Assembly: GCA_030789695.1 (NCBI GenBank)
Contig: CM061141.1
Coordinates: 272,459,655-272,523,654, forward strand
Length of the DNA stretch: 64,000 nucleotides
Source: Scilla litardierei
Taxonomy: Eukaryota; Streptophyta; Magnoliopsida; Asparagales; Asparagaceae
Reading direction: 5' to 3'
The notes beneath the pieces were generated by a model. The model made no database searches and had not been told where the DNA came from. It saw only the letters and a list, made by a program, of their open reading frames with translations. This document shows positions 1 to 10,823 of this stretch, piece by piece. How positions within the stretch are numbered: the stretch's first letter is position 1; each line of letters starts with the position of its first letter. The position numbers and the translations under genes are program-made.

Positions 1-229
1 GATCTGGTCTGATAAGTGCTCGGTGGGATCGAGTATGACTCGCGGAGAGACCGATACTCGAGTCCTCGGGCCGAGCTTTGGAGGAGAAATATTCAAGGTG
101 GAAGAAGGTGTAAGATCGGAGAATGAGGTACCTCCGTTGTAGGTGGTGAAGATCCAGCCCCCTCCAAATGACGCCCGCCCCCTCCTCATATAGACGAACC
201 ATGCTCATCATGTGCCATGACGCGACATC

Positions 230-480
230 ATGGCCGTCATTCATGGGGTCGTGCAAATGGGGAAGGGTTGACCCCCTCTAATTACGCCCATTTGATGACG
301 CCATGAAGGTGGAGTCATGGCCATGAGTGATTGCCATAATTGGCGGGCCATAATGGCGGGGGAATGATGGCCATTAAGCCTGGCCATGAAGTCGGTTTCC
401 ATATTTGGCGAGCCATGAAGGTGGCTGCCATAATTGGCGGATCATGATGGCACGGGGTGGTTGCCATATTTGGCGAAGAC
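230..480 (+). repeat. Degenerate GCCATNATTGGCGG minisatellite-like repeats
   Basis: Variants of GCCATAATTGGCGG, GCCATATTTGGCGA and GGCCATGAAG recur about every 20-60 bases. They are imperfect and in both half-orientations. They look like simple internal amplification inside a retroelement non-coding region. Confidence 0.5.
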
Positions 481-712
481 TTCCTCGATTTGGGCCCCGA
501 TTTCCTCCGCTACAGAAGCGGGCAATCTCTTGGGCCTTCGTCGTGGGTGGAGAAACGCGACCCGCCCGTAAGATCCTTGGGCCGGAGCCCGAGGCCGTAG
601 TTTGGCTGGTTGACTGGTCGTGGTTGACTTGGCTCCTCCGGACCCGGTCAAAATAGTCGTATCAGGGGGGATAATCAATTTATATCCCGAATCAGCAACC
701 CGATTCACTCGA

Positions 713-859
713 CCGAGCACAATTAGTGCTCGGCCGAGCCATCAACCCGCACCCCCCTTCCGACCTAACCGAGCATAATTACTGCTCGGTTGAGTACCCC
801 TACCACCAACGCAACCCCGCTGCCCCACCTACTCGACCGAGCATAGGTTGTGCTCCGTC
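713..859 (+). repeat. Three spaced palindromes, CCGAGCAY...RTGCTCGG
   Basis: Palindromic 21-mers with arms CCGAGCAC/GTGCTCGG lie at 713-733, 769-789 and 839-859 (the last with one arm mismatch). Spacing is 56 and 70 bases. A half site, GTGCTCGG, lies near position 18. The arrangement resembles the palindromic blocks of the Sirevirus LTRs elsewhere in the window but uses a different core. Confidence 0.7.
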
Positions 860-1084
860 AAGATCCCACACACATCTCCCCCTACACACTACTTTTGATC
901 CGACTGATATTATTTTCTCCTTCTATTTCAGGTACATTACGCCTACAGAGGAGGACACGTCTCGGAGCAGCTGGAGGGATACCTCTGATTAGCAGCAGTC
1001 ATGTGCCCGATCACATCGCTCTTGTCGTGACCATCGTGTTGGTACACTCTAACCTCTCTTAATTTTTATCCCGACACACTCTGC

Positions 1085-2080
1085 GTGCCCGTAGCACGAT
1101 GTCGCCTCGCATTAGGGGGGAGGCAGCCCACACCTGCACGGTGTGGGAAGAGGAAGGCCACTGACGCCTACTCTTCTTGGCCCACACGCCGCACTCGCCG
1201 TGCCGCTTCACCCACCACCGAGGAGGAGTACATGGGCGATTCGTTGTCCTCGTCCGACTCTTCTGACTACACCACCACCCTCACACTCGTCGTACTTGCC
1301 CGCACACGATCACCCACCACATCGTCCACACATCCCCACCACTTCCGCCCCCATCCCCACTACCGCACCTTCTGCCTCTCCCGCCGCTCTTCCGTCGCAG
1401 GTGCGGACATTCGACATCACCTTTCGGGACGATGCACCCCGTGACTGCTTCGTCTCGCTTTCGCAGCGGAGGATCGTTCCCACACAGTTCATCCACCTCC
1501 CCACCCTCCGATTCTTAGGACTCCTACAGGGGGTCCATTGGTTTTACCGCACCATCGGTTTCGACCGACTCCTCGCAGCCAATGCCCCCACCTACACCCG
1601 CCTCACACTAGAGGCGTTGAGTTCCATTGCCCGTACCGCAGAGGGGGATGGAATTAGCTTCAGGCTGCTCAACCATGACTTCGTGGTCACGTACACCCAG
1701 ATTCGTACTCACTTCCACTTTTCACCCGTCCCTGACCCCCGCGTCGCATTCTCCCCAGACTACGAGCTAGCCACTTTCGATGCATATGCTTTCTAGCATC
1801 GCATCTCTGGTTTGGACCATTACCGCCCCAGTCGGGCGAAGGCGTCGTGCATTGTGCACCCTTGCCTTCGCTATGCCCAGCGACACCTCGCCACCACCAT
1901 TTTCTGTAGGCCAGAGGTCGGGACCATGTCCCTACCCGATCTTTTCCATCTCATGGGAATGACCCGACCGCTGCGCTACCACCGGGATGGCTCCCTCCAT
2001 CCCTTCGTCTTTTCCGACGCAGCCCACTGGCTGTGTACCGCCTCCTATAGACCACCCACACTCGCTATGCCACTGATATC
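1085..2080 (+). pseudogene. Athila-like ORF1/env-like protein, N-terminal and middle part, interrupted
   Basis: Degenerate reading frame. A Lys/Arg- and Ser-rich start (frame from 1085, with RKATD and acidic EEEYMGDS) passes by frameshift into a second frame (about 1330-1796). That frame carries the conserved-looking block with FRDDAPRD, LGLLQGVHWFY and LTLEALSSI. A stop follows, and the frame then resumes with HPCLRYAQR and LFHLMGM to 2080, where a gag-only copia element has inserted. The HPCLR...LF.LM arrangement is what I recall from plant Athila ORF1/'putative plant transposon protein' families, and the minus-strand remnant at 42010-43018 has the matching HPCLRLSHR...ELLFLW block. Function in the element is unknown (gag-adjacent or env-like). 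At least one frameshift and one stop make it a pseudogene. Family assignment is moderate: a profile search is needed. Confidence 0.55.
2076..2080. repeat. Left target-site duplication (ATATC) of the gag-only copia element
   Basis: ATATC immediately precedes the TGTTGG LTR start and recurs at 11055-11059 immediately after CCAACA. Joining the flanks at one copy restores an uninterrupted host sequence. Confidence 0.8.
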
Positions 2081-2469
2081 TGTTGGACGCAACGATTTAG
2101 GATATCTTTGTTTGATGATGACAAACGTGTCGTGATATCTAATGTGTGTGCTAGTGTGTTTCAGGATTGGCGAAACAATATATTTTCACCTTTTGGCGGA
2201 ATTTCTATTCGTATAACATATTTGGAGAAAGGGAGTGTGTGTGCACAAAGAAGATTTGACTTGGTCAATGAGGAGATAGATGGAATCTATTTGGGATATG
2301 GTCAAATCAAATAGAGAGTAATTTCAATTTCATATTCAATTTGAATTGCTATCAAATCCCGATTTGATCAAATCAAATCTCCTATTTGAGGTGCAAAATG
2401 ATAGAACCAAATCTCTAATCTCCTATTCAAAATAGGATTCCCCGTAACCGCATCACCCTATCTTCCCCC

Positions 2470-2477
2470 TATAAAAA
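2470..2477 (+). promoter_or_regulatory. TATA box of the 5' LTR (TATAAAAA)
   Basis: CCCCCTATAAAAACCC lies 390 bases into the LTR, a usual place for the end of U3. The second LTR has the same box at 7995-8002. Transcription would start about 30 bases downstream (inference). Confidence 0.65.
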
Positions 2478-2726
2478 CCCATCTTCTAGGGTTGAAGAAG
2501 TGCGCGGCCAAAAACACATGGGAGGCAATAAAAAGTTGTTGGCACAAAATTCCCTTCAGCCGAATTTTTATTAGGTTACACAAGCCGCACAAATTTTTAT
2601 TGGGAAAACGTGAGGGCAGCCGTTTTTAACATCTCTTTTCACTGCCGAAATTGTTTTTGGGTTCTAAGCTTTTTTTTGTAAACATTGAATTCAGTACCTC
2701 ATGATTCAAGGTGAGGGCTTTTAGTG

Positions 2727-2731
<5 letters not shown>

Positions 2732-2788
<57 letters not shown>
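2732..2788. repeat. (TA)n microsatellite in the 5' LTR
   Basis: Pure TA run. The counterpart in the second LTR (about 8258-8316) is where the Helitron inserted. Confidence 0.95.
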
Positions 2789-2789
<1 letters not shown>

Positions 2790-2792
<3 letters not shown>

Positions 2793-2983
2793 GAAGAACC
2801 CACTACCGCATGATACATCATTTTCAAGAGGCCAAAAGTGTTTCATTTGTTTACTCTTTTTGTGTGTGCTTTGAAAACAAATTTTTTTTGAAGAACCCAC
2901 TACCGCATGATACATCATTTTCAAGAGGCCAAAAGTGTTTCATTAGTTTACTCTTTTTGTGTGTGCTTTGAAAACAATTTTTT
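2790..2983 (+). repeat. 97-bp tandem duplication in the LTR, two units
   Basis: Units 2790-2886 and 2887-2983 both begin TTTGAAGAACCCACTACCG and run through GTGTGTGCTTTGAAAAC. The first bases of a third unit follow at 2984. The same pair occurs in the second LTR at 9207-9303 and 9304-9400, so the duplication predates this insertion. Confidence 0.9.
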
Positions 2984-4412
2984 TTTGAAGAACCCTCGGC
3001 CAAGAAAATTATTCCCAAGGCCTTCATCTGCTGCCGAAATCTCTCATATAGGAAGTGCCAAGAGCCGCAAGTTTTTGCCTCAAAGCCAATCAGCCGAACT
3101 CCTTGATGACCCCTCCATGTGCAAACGTTGACAAAGGGTAAGTAGAGTTTTTTTTAAAAAAAAATATTGAAGGCTACTTGTTTTTCGCAGGTGATTGGAA
3201 TTTGGTGTGAGGACAAATCAAAAATCATAGAGGGCCATATCCTGTATTTTTCTCCAAGCAAAGTGACGCAACAAAAGTGACAAGCCGGCCATCATTTGTT
3301 TTTTTAATCCTACAGCCTCCTTTAAATGCCCAGTTAATTCTGCAAGAGGCCGAAAATTCCAAGAGCCAAGCAACAACAATTTTTGGAGGAGGCCGAAAGT
3401 GTTTACTGTTTCAAGCTGCTGCAACAACCAATCTCACAAGTCTTCACAAGTTCCAAGGGAATTTGACTTCCTCAAGGCTTCATTTTAAATTGATCTTTAA
3501 TTTCTTGTTTCCCACTAGCATACGGTTGCATTGCAGGCACATCAAACAAAAGGGCTTGTATTATTTATTTTTCACAGAATCTCCCCACCTTTTCATTGAT
3601 AAAGAAGAGCCGAAATTTTTGAGGGGTTTAATTACTGAAGGCCATGCATTATCTCCTCTAGAAAATCTTTACAGGTACTTTAATCGCACAAACACAGCAC
3701 AATCTTTACCTGGAAAATTAGGGAAGAGAAGCGCATTCAGCAAGGAATCATTGTTTACAAGGTGAGGTGTCGCAAGTTGCAATCTTTGGTGAGGTGCCGC
3801 AAGTTTCAATCTTTGGCGAAAGGTGCAAGTCTCATCGAGAGGGGAGCCAGACTGTTAAGGGCACATCAGAGACTTCTACTTGTCAGACGAGATCTGACAT
3901 GTGCTGATTGATGAGGACATCGCCGCTACACAAACTGAGATTCCTAAACTCTATTTATTATTATTTTGTGTAGTTGTTGTGTTAGATCCTCGTAGGGGAA
4001 AATTTACATTTATTTTTGGGGACTATTTTGGGACTTGTCTAGTTGGGACTAGATAAGCGGGGCCCAGCTAGTTTGGGACTAGCTGGTAGAAAGCTTTGCT
4101 AGGATTGATAGTGAGAGGAAACACTGTGTGTGTGGTACTGAGAGCCTGGCGAGTGTAGAGACGTAGAGGATGCTCTGAGTGTGCTCTAACTTGTGGCTTT
4201 GTATCTATTGCACTATTCAATACTAGTTCTGCTTTGGGGGCTGGAGTAGGTCGTTGGGACGACCGAACCAGGGTAAATCTGCTGTGTACTCTCTGTCTGC
4301 TTTTATTTACCCTGTTGCTGCTATAACTGCGTGTGCTTATTCGTGGGTTGCACGAATTATTTTTAAAAAGCCTATTCACCCCCCCTCTAGGCTAGGATCC
4401 AGATCCAACAAG

Positions 4413-4424
4413 TGGTATCAGAGC
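4413..4424 (+). other. Primer binding site (TGGTATCAGAGC)
   Basis: Two bases after the LTR end. It is complementary to the 3' end of the plant initiator-Met tRNA, the usual primer of copia elements. The same site recurs at 10826-10837 after the second LTR. Confidence 0.9.
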
Positions 4425-4452
4425 AGGTTTTAGGATCTAGCCTAGTTTGACC

Positions 4453-6324
4453 GTGGACCACATTGATATTGCTTTTACTGAGGGTCAGTCTATTTCACGT
4501 CCACCTAGATTTAACGGAGGAGATTATGCTTACTGGAAAAATCGTATGAAAATCTACCTTATTTCTATTGATTATAAAGCTTGGCAAATTGTTGAAAAAG
4601 TTTATAAATCACCTGTTATTAAAATTGAAAATACTGAGATGCCTAAACCTGATGATAAGTGGGATGATAATGATTGGAAGCTTTATTCTCTAAATGCTAA
4701 AGCTATGAATGCTCTTATTTGTGCATTAGATAAATCTGAATTCAATCGTATCTCACATTGTCTAACTGCACAGGAAATATGGCATACTTTGGAGGTGACG
4801 CACAAGGGAACGTCACAGGTGAAGGAGTCTAGACTTGCACTTCTGAGCACTGAATACGAGAGATTTCGCATGCTACCATCAGAGACCATATCAGAAATGT
4901 TTACGAGGTTCACCAACATTGTCTACAAGTCTAGCTCGCTCGGTAAGCCATATTCTAGCCTTGAGCAGGTGAGAAAGATATTAAGAGCACTGCCAAGCTC
5001 TTTCAGGCCTAAAGTCACTGCCATCCAAGAAGCGAAAGATCTGTCACAGATGAGGGTGGAGGACTTAATAGGTAATCTAATGTCCCACGAGCTTGAATTG
5101 CAAAACGTGGATAAAAGGGAGAAACCTGAGGAGAAGGAGAAAGCTACCAAGCCACTTGCTCTGAAAGCTGACGAACGTGAAGAAGATGATGATGACATAG
5201 CGCTAATGGTCAGAAACTTCAGAAAGTATGTCCAGACCAAGCAAGGAAGAACAGAAATGGCACCCAGGTTTAATCGCTCTAACTTTTTTCAGTCCTCTAA
5301 GCAAACTTATGATCAGAATGCTACTAATAGAATGACTTGTTTTAAATGCAAGAAAAGAGGACATCGAATGAGGGATTGCCCACATGAGACAGCTCAGGTA
5401 GCTAAGGAAAAGGGAAAATCCAAGGTGCTAACTTGGGATATGGACAGCGAAGCTGAGACTAAGGAGGAAGAACATGAAGCCCACTCATGCATGGCATTGA
5501 TGGGAATACACGATGAGGTAATTTCTGGTAGTAAAACTGAACTCCTTACTCTTTGTAAAGAAATGCAAGATAAAATAGTAGAGCTTGAATCCACTATAGA
5601 TGATTATCAAAATGAGAACTTTGAAATGCAACAATTTGAATATGAAATGTCTAAAGAGATTGAAAAACTCAAAATTGATATTGTTGCTCGTGACTCTACT
5701 ATTGACGCTTTGAAAAACGAAAAGTCCAGTTTTAATAATGAAGCACCTTGCCTCTCTTGCACTTCCTTGATGAATAATATTAACATGCTTAAACTTGATT
5801 TGATTAAGCTCGAAACTGAAAAAGACTATGTGATTAGAGAGCTTAATGATAAATTCTGCATGTTGGATAATGATTTTAAAAGGAAAATGATTGAATTTGA
5901 AAAGAAGGAAGAGGAAAACAAGAGAGCTTTTATAAGTAAATGCACATTGCTTGTGGAAGAAAATAAATTGTTGAAATCCAAATTCTCTAATCTTGATTTG
6001 GCCATTAAGAAATTCTCTATGGGAAAACAATCGTTGGACACTATTTTAGAGAATCAATTATATGGAAATAATAGAAGAGGACTTGGATTTGGTTTGAAAA
6101 ATGTCGAAAAGCCAAAATTCAAGAAATTCCACAATGCACCCTCTATTGCAAAAAACTTATATGCAAAGTGCTTTACTTGTGATAGTGTAGGCCACACTTC
6201 ATATTATTGTAAATTTAGGAACACAAATATCAAGTTCAAACAAGTGTGGGTGCCTAAAACAATATTGGCTAACACTAGTGGACCTTGTTGGATTCCAAGG
6301 TCACACTTAACACCTTTCATGTAG
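4453..6324 (+). CDS. gag: Sirevirus-type Gag, ORF intact but ATG start lost
   Basis: Nucleocapsid/capsid polyprotein of a non-autonomous copia element; it would package element RNA in virus-like particles. Counting from the ancestral start (now GTG at 4453), about 623 residues. The N-terminal retro-gag domain has the typical FNGGDYAYWKNRM and CALDKSEF stretches. A zinc knuckle C-X2-C-X4-H-X4-C sits at about residues 296-309 (CFKCKKRGHRMRDC). A long coiled-coil-like charged region spans about 365-520. A second knuckle is at about 573-586 (CFTCDSVGHTSYYC). The extended coiled coil is known from Sirevirus Gag. Two fragments of the same start (10866 and 10991) keep ATG, so GTG here is a derived loss; the next in-frame ATG is about 31 residues in. 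The ORF ends TAG with no protease following. Confidence 0.85.
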   Translation: MDHIDIAFTEGQSISRPPRFNGGDYAYWKNRMKIYLISIDYKAWQIVEKVYKSPVIKIENTEMPKPDDKWDDNDWKLYSLNAKAMNALICALDKSEFNRISHCLTAQEIWHTLEVTHKGTSQVKESRLALLSTEYERFRMLPSETISEMFTRFTNIVYKSSSLGKPYSSLEQVRKILRALPSSFRPKVTAIQEAKDLSQMRVEDLIGNLMSHELELQNVDKREKPEEKEKATKPLALKADEREEDDDDIALMVRNFRKYVQTKQGRTEMAPRFNRSNFFQSSKQTYDQNATNRMTCFKCKKRGHRMRDCPHETAQVAKEKGKSKVLTWDMDSEAETKEEEHEAHSCMALMGIHDEVISGSKTELLTLCKEMQDKIVELESTIDDYQNENFEMQQFEYEMSKEIEKLKIDIVARDSTIDALKNEKSSFNNEAPCLSCTSLMNNINMLKLDLIKLETEKDYVIRELNDKFCMLDNDFKRKMIEFEKKEEENKRAFISKCTLLVEENKLLKSKFSNLDLAIKKFSMGKQSLDTILENQLYGNNRRGLGFGLKNVEKPKFKKFHNAPSIAKNLYAKCFTCDSVGHTSYYCKFRNTNIKFKQVWVPKTILANTSGPCWIPRSHLTPFM

Positions 6325-7592
6325 GTAAGGTGGAGATTTGGCAAGGAGCAATAAACTCAATGTCTCATTCGTTTAGCTCCTTCGTCAAATAGCGACGAGA
6401 AGGTATAATTTTCTACCCCTCTTTGCACTTCATTGCATACCTTCATAGTTTTTTTGTGTGCTTGATTTATTTTGTTGTATGTGCTTGCATGGATGATTTT
6501 TAATGTTTTTATTTCTGAAAAAAAACCAAAAAAATTGAAAAATCAAAAATAAAAAAAATTGTGCTTATTGAATCTCCGCTTATGAATCTCTTAAGTGGTA
6601 TTGTATGAATGATCAATTGTATCCCTTGTAGAAGTCAATTCATTATTGTTGTAGCTACATGAACATGTTGTTATCTTTTTAGTAGCCATGACATGTCTCT
6701 AAAATTTCAAACTTGACTTCTACACCTACATTTGCACTTTCACGATATTTGACTTTTTCGTGCTTTTGGAGATTCTTTTGAAGAATAATGGGAAGTGAAT
6801 GTAGGAATGATTAATTTCTGAATTTTCTAAGGGATATGAAGTGTTTAGCCATGAATTAAAATTGAGCACAAAAGAATTGAAAAAAAAAACGATATTTGCT
6901 CCGTATGAAAAATGGATACACTTCATGGCTAATACACAACCCACGAGTATCCAACTTGTGCTAAATGGGTAATCATTAGCGTTGGTGTATATAACTCGTC
7001 AAGCAATGCCATCCCACATTTAAAAGTCCTTTTAGGCCATGGTTTGGGGTTCGGTAACTTGAACTCATCTTTGATGAGGTGGGAAAATTCAATCCTAGTG
7101 ATATTCATGAAAATTGGAAAATGTGGATTGATTTGGTTGATTTTCTGAAATTGAATCTCCTCTTGTACTTTATTGTCTATATCACTACACTTACACAAAG
7201 GTGGAGAAGTCTTGTTATGAAATCCTATGAGCTTGGATTGTCTAGTTTGTGGAAAACTCATGCAAATTGCACGCTACATTTAATAATGGTTTATTTTTGC
7301 ATGAAATATTTTTGTGACTTCATTAATCCACTTTTGGTTATTACAAAGGGGGAGAAAGAGAGAGAAAAGATTTGGATTTGATCCCGGGAATTATTCGTTG
7401 AAGGGGGAGCAATGAAACATACTTGAATAAATGTTGAAGGGGGAGCTTGAGAGAAGGGGGAGCAATAATGTTGTGCATGCTATGTTGTATTACTTGATTA
7501 TCTCATTCCACGATTCATACTACATTACACCCTTCAACCCACTTCACACACCCATATCTATTGCTCAAATCTTTTACGGGTTTGTCATCACC
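6325..7592 (+). other. Non-coding region between gag and the PPT
   Basis: About 1.27 kb, AT-rich, with A-runs near 6520-6560 and 6880, and with several GGGGGAG-type runs near 7350-7460 (for example AAGGGGGAGC). No protease, integrase or reverse transcriptase motifs in any frame. In an autonomous relative pol would sit here. Confidence 0.75.
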
Positions 7593-7604
7593 AAAAGGGG
7601 GAGA
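7593..7604 (+). other. Polypurine tract (AAAAGGGGGAGA)
   Basis: Purine run ending one base before the second LTR. The preceding TTGTCATCACC is the same context as the PPT of the other Sirevirus copies in the window (27801-27827). Confidence 0.88.
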
Positions 7605-8254
7605 TTGTTGGACGCAACGATCTAGGATATCTTTGTTTGATGATGACAAACGTGTCGTGATATCTAATGTGTGTGCTAGTGTGTTTCAGGATTGGCGAAA
7701 TAATATATTTTCACCTTTTGGCGGAATTTCTATTCGTATAACATATTTGGAGAAAGGGAGTGTGTGTGCACAAAGAAGATTTGACTTGGTCAATGAGGAG
7801 AGAGATGGAATCTATTTGGGATATGGTCAAATCAATTAGAGAGTAATTTCAATTTCATATTCAATTTGAATTGCTATCAAATCCCGATTTGATCAAATCA
7901 AATCTCCTATTTGAGGTGCAAAATGATAGAACCAAATCTCTAATCTCCTATTCAAAATAGGATTCCCCGTAACCGCATCACTCTATCTTCCCCCTATAAA
8001 AACCCATCTTCTAGGGTTGAAGAAGTGCGCGGCCAAAAACACATGGGAGGTAATAAAAATTTGTTGGCACAAAATTCCCTTTAGCTGAATTTTTATTAGG
8101 TTACACAAGCCGCACAAATTTTTATTGGGAAAACGTGAGGGCAGCCGTTTTTAACATCTCTTTTCACTGCCGAAATTGTTTTTGGGTTCTAAGCTTTTTT
8201 TTGTAAACATTGAATTCAGTACCTCATGATTCAAGGTGAGGGCTTTTAGTGTTT

Positions 8255-8316
<62 letters not shown>

Positions 8317-8317
<1 letters not shown>

Positions 8318-9199
8318 TAGTCATAACCCGTGCCCACGGGCACAGTTCATTTAACATTTCCCCTGCGAAATCTTTGTTCCCCGAAAAATTATTTACACAG
8401 CCAAAATTTAACAGAACAATATATTAGCGTAAAAATATTTAGCGGCACGGGCACCTTCGACGCAGGCGTCTTCGGCGTGAAACAACAAATTCGGCGTCGA
8501 ACAACAAATTTGGCGTCCGCGCCTTTGACGCAGAACAACAAATCTTTGTAAAAAAATTTAGCGCAGCACGGGCACCTTCGGCGCAGGCGCCTTCGGCGCG
8601 GGCGCATGTTTTTTCCCTCGCGAAATCTTTATTACCCGAAAATTATTTCCACAGCCAAAATTTAACAGAACAATAAATTAGCGTAAAAATATTTAGCGGC
8701 ACGGGCACCTTCGGTGCGGAACAACAAATTCGGCGCAGGCGCTTTCGGCGCGGAACAACAAATTCGACATCGAACAACAAATTTGGCGCCCGCGACTTCG
8801 GTGCGGGACAACAAATTAGCGTAAAAAAATTTAGCGCGGGTGCCGGAACAACAAACATCAGGGTATTTTTACGCTAATTTGTTGTACTGATAAATTATTT
8901 TACGCTAAATTTTTTATTTTGTTTAATTTAATGGATTATGATTCTCCACAATCTTTCCCAAGGCACTTTTTATTTCAAAGTTTAGGTTTCCAAGGCACTT
9001 TTCTCCCCAAATTTAATTTCCACACTCTTTCCTTAGGCACTTCTAATTTCAAAGTTTATGTTTCCAAGGCATTTTCCCTCAAAAAATTTCACAAAAATCC
9101 AATCTCAACCATTGATTTACCAAGATCAAATCTCAGCCACTCTTTATCTTGTCCTAGTCAGCCCTAGAATTCAAAAAACTCTGTCAAATGTATAATAGA
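8317..9199 (-). mobile_element. Non-autonomous Helitron (883 bp) in the TA tract of the LTR
   Basis: Read on -, it starts TCTATTATACATTTGAC and ends in a GC hairpin (CCCGTG/CACGGG, 8327-8340) followed by TTATGACTAG, the CTRR-type Helitron end. It sits precisely between A and T of a TA repeat with no target duplication, as expected. The LTR at 2081-4410 shows the empty site. No Rep/helicase ORF. The interior is two related blocks of about 255 bp. Confidence 0.82.
8365..8713. repeat. Internal duplication of the Helitron
   Basis: About 93 bases starting CGAAATCTTTGTT at 8365 recur from 8621 with few changes. Both copies run through CAGCCAAAATTTAACAG and end GCGGCACGGGCACCTTCG. Between and after them, short units such as CACCTTCGGCGC and AACAACAAATTCGGCG are reiterated. 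Confidence 0.8.
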
Positions 9200-10823
9200 T
9201 ATATAATTTGAAGAACCCACTACCGCATGATACATCATTTTCAAGAGGCCAAAAGTGTTTCATTTGTTTACTCTTTTTGTGTGTGCTTTGAAAACAAATT
9301 TTATTTGAAGAACCCACTACCGCATGATACATCATTTTCAAGAGGCCAAAAGTGTTTCATTTGTTTACTCTTTTTGTGTGTGCTTTGAAAACAAATTTTT
9401 TTTGAAGAACCCTCGGCTAAGAAAATTATTCCCAAGGCCTTCATCTGCTGCCGAAATCTCTCATATAGGAAGTGCCAAGAGCCGCAAGTTTTTGCCTCAA
9501 AGCCAATCAGCCGAACTCCTTGATGACCCCTCCATGTGCAAACGTTGACAAAAGGTAAGTAGAGTTTTTTTAAAAAAAATATTGAAGGCTACTTGTTTTT
9601 CGCAGGTGATTGGAATTTGGTGTGAGGACAAATCAAAAATCACAGAGGGCCATATCCTGTTTTTTTCTCCAAGCAAAGTGACGCAACAAAAGTGACAGCC
9701 GGCCATCATTTGTTTTTTAATCCTACAGCCTCCTTTAAATGCCCAGTTAATTCTGCAAGAGGCCGAAAATTCCAAGAGCCAAGCAACAACAATTTTTGAA
9801 GGAGGCCGAAAGTGTTTACTGTTTCAAGCTGCTGCAACAACCAATCTCACAAGTCTTCACAAGTTCCAAGGGAATTTGACTTCCTCAAGGCTTCATTTTA
9901 AATTGATCTTTAATTTCTTGTTTCCCACTAACATATGGTTGCATTGCAGGCACATCAAACAAAAGGGCTTGTATTATTTGTTTTTCACAGAATCTCCCCA
10001 CCTTTTCATTGATAAAGAAGAGCCGAAATTTTTGAGGGGTTTAATTACTGAAGGCCATGCATTATCTCCTCTAGAAAATATTTACAGGTACTTTAATCGC
10101 ACAAACACAGCACAATCTTTACCTGGAAAATTAGGGAAGAGAAGCGCAGTCAGCAAGGAATCATTGTTTACAAGGTGAGGTGTCGCAAGTTGCAATCTTT
10201 GGTGAGGTGCCGCAAGTTTCAATTTTTGGCGAAAGGTGCAAGTCTCATCGAGAGGGGAGCCAGACTGTTAAGGGGACATCAGAGACTACTACTTGTCAGA
10301 CGAGATCTGACCTGTGCTGATTGACGAGGACATCGCCGCTACACAAACTGAGATTCCTAAACTCTATTTATTATTATTTTGTGTAGTTGTTGTGTTAGAT
10401 CCTCGTAGGGGAAAATTTACATTTATTTTTGGGGACTATTTTGGGACTTGTCTAGTTGGGACTAGATAAGCGGGGCCCAGCTAGTTTGGGACTAGCTGGT
10501 AGAAAGCTTTGCTAGGATTGATAGTGAGAGGAAACACTGTGTGTGCGGTACTGAGAGCCTGGCGAGTGTAGAGACATAGAGGGTGCTCTGAGCGTGCTCT
10601 AACTTGTGGCTTTGTATCTATTGCACTATTCAATACTAGTTCTGCTTTGGGGGCTGGAGTAGGTCGTTGGGACGACCGAACCAGGGTAAATCTGCTGTGT
10701 ACTCTCTGTCTGCTTTTATTTACTCTGTTGCTGCTATAACTGCGTGTGCTTATTCGTGGGTTGCACAAATTATTTTTAAAAAGCCTATTCACACCCCCTC
10801 TAGGCTAGGATCCAGGTCCAACA

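Larger units (their letters stand above)
1..1084 (+). other. Upstream region of an Athila-like (gypsy) ORF1, non-coding
   Basis: No convincing ORF. The first half is rich in imperfect repeats around GCCATAATTGGCGG; the second half holds three spaced palindromes. A pyrimidine run ending in TTCTATTTCAG at about 920-931 looks like a splice acceptor, about 170 bases before the first in-frame start of the ORF1 remnant. Athila-lineage env-like ORFs are thought to be expressed from spliced RNA, so this may be the acceptor, but that is inference. The element runs out of the window on the left, so I cannot tell LTR from internal sequence. Confidence 0.4.
2081..4410 (+). repeat. 5' LTR of the gag-only copia element (2330 bp)
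   Basis: Starts TGTTGGACGCAACG and ends GATCCAACA directly before a primer site. It is repeated almost unchanged at 7606-10823 apart from the Helitron. It contains a TATA box, a (TA)n tract, a 97-bp tandem duplication and the typical copia R/U5 end with CTATTCACCCCCCCTCTAGG. Short ORFs inside are not supported as genes. Confidence 0.92.
7606..10823 (+). repeat. Second LTR of the gag-only element (3218 bp with Helitron, 2335 without)
   Basis: Same sequence as 2081-4410 with scattered substitutions, interrupted by an 883-bp Helitron inside its (TA)n tract. It is followed by a primer site and gag start, so it also sits in the position of a 5' LTR for the next partial unit. Confidence 0.92.

Noticed and set aside
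4413..4424. Possible tRNA gene remnant (TGGTATCAGAGC)
   Set aside because: Only the 12-base primer complement is present, directly after LTR ends; no cloverleaf.
5485..6030. 181-codon ORF antisense to gag
   Set aside because: Lies opposite a well-supported gag coiled-coil region; Phe/Ile/His-rich composition is the complement of Lys/Glu/Asn codons.
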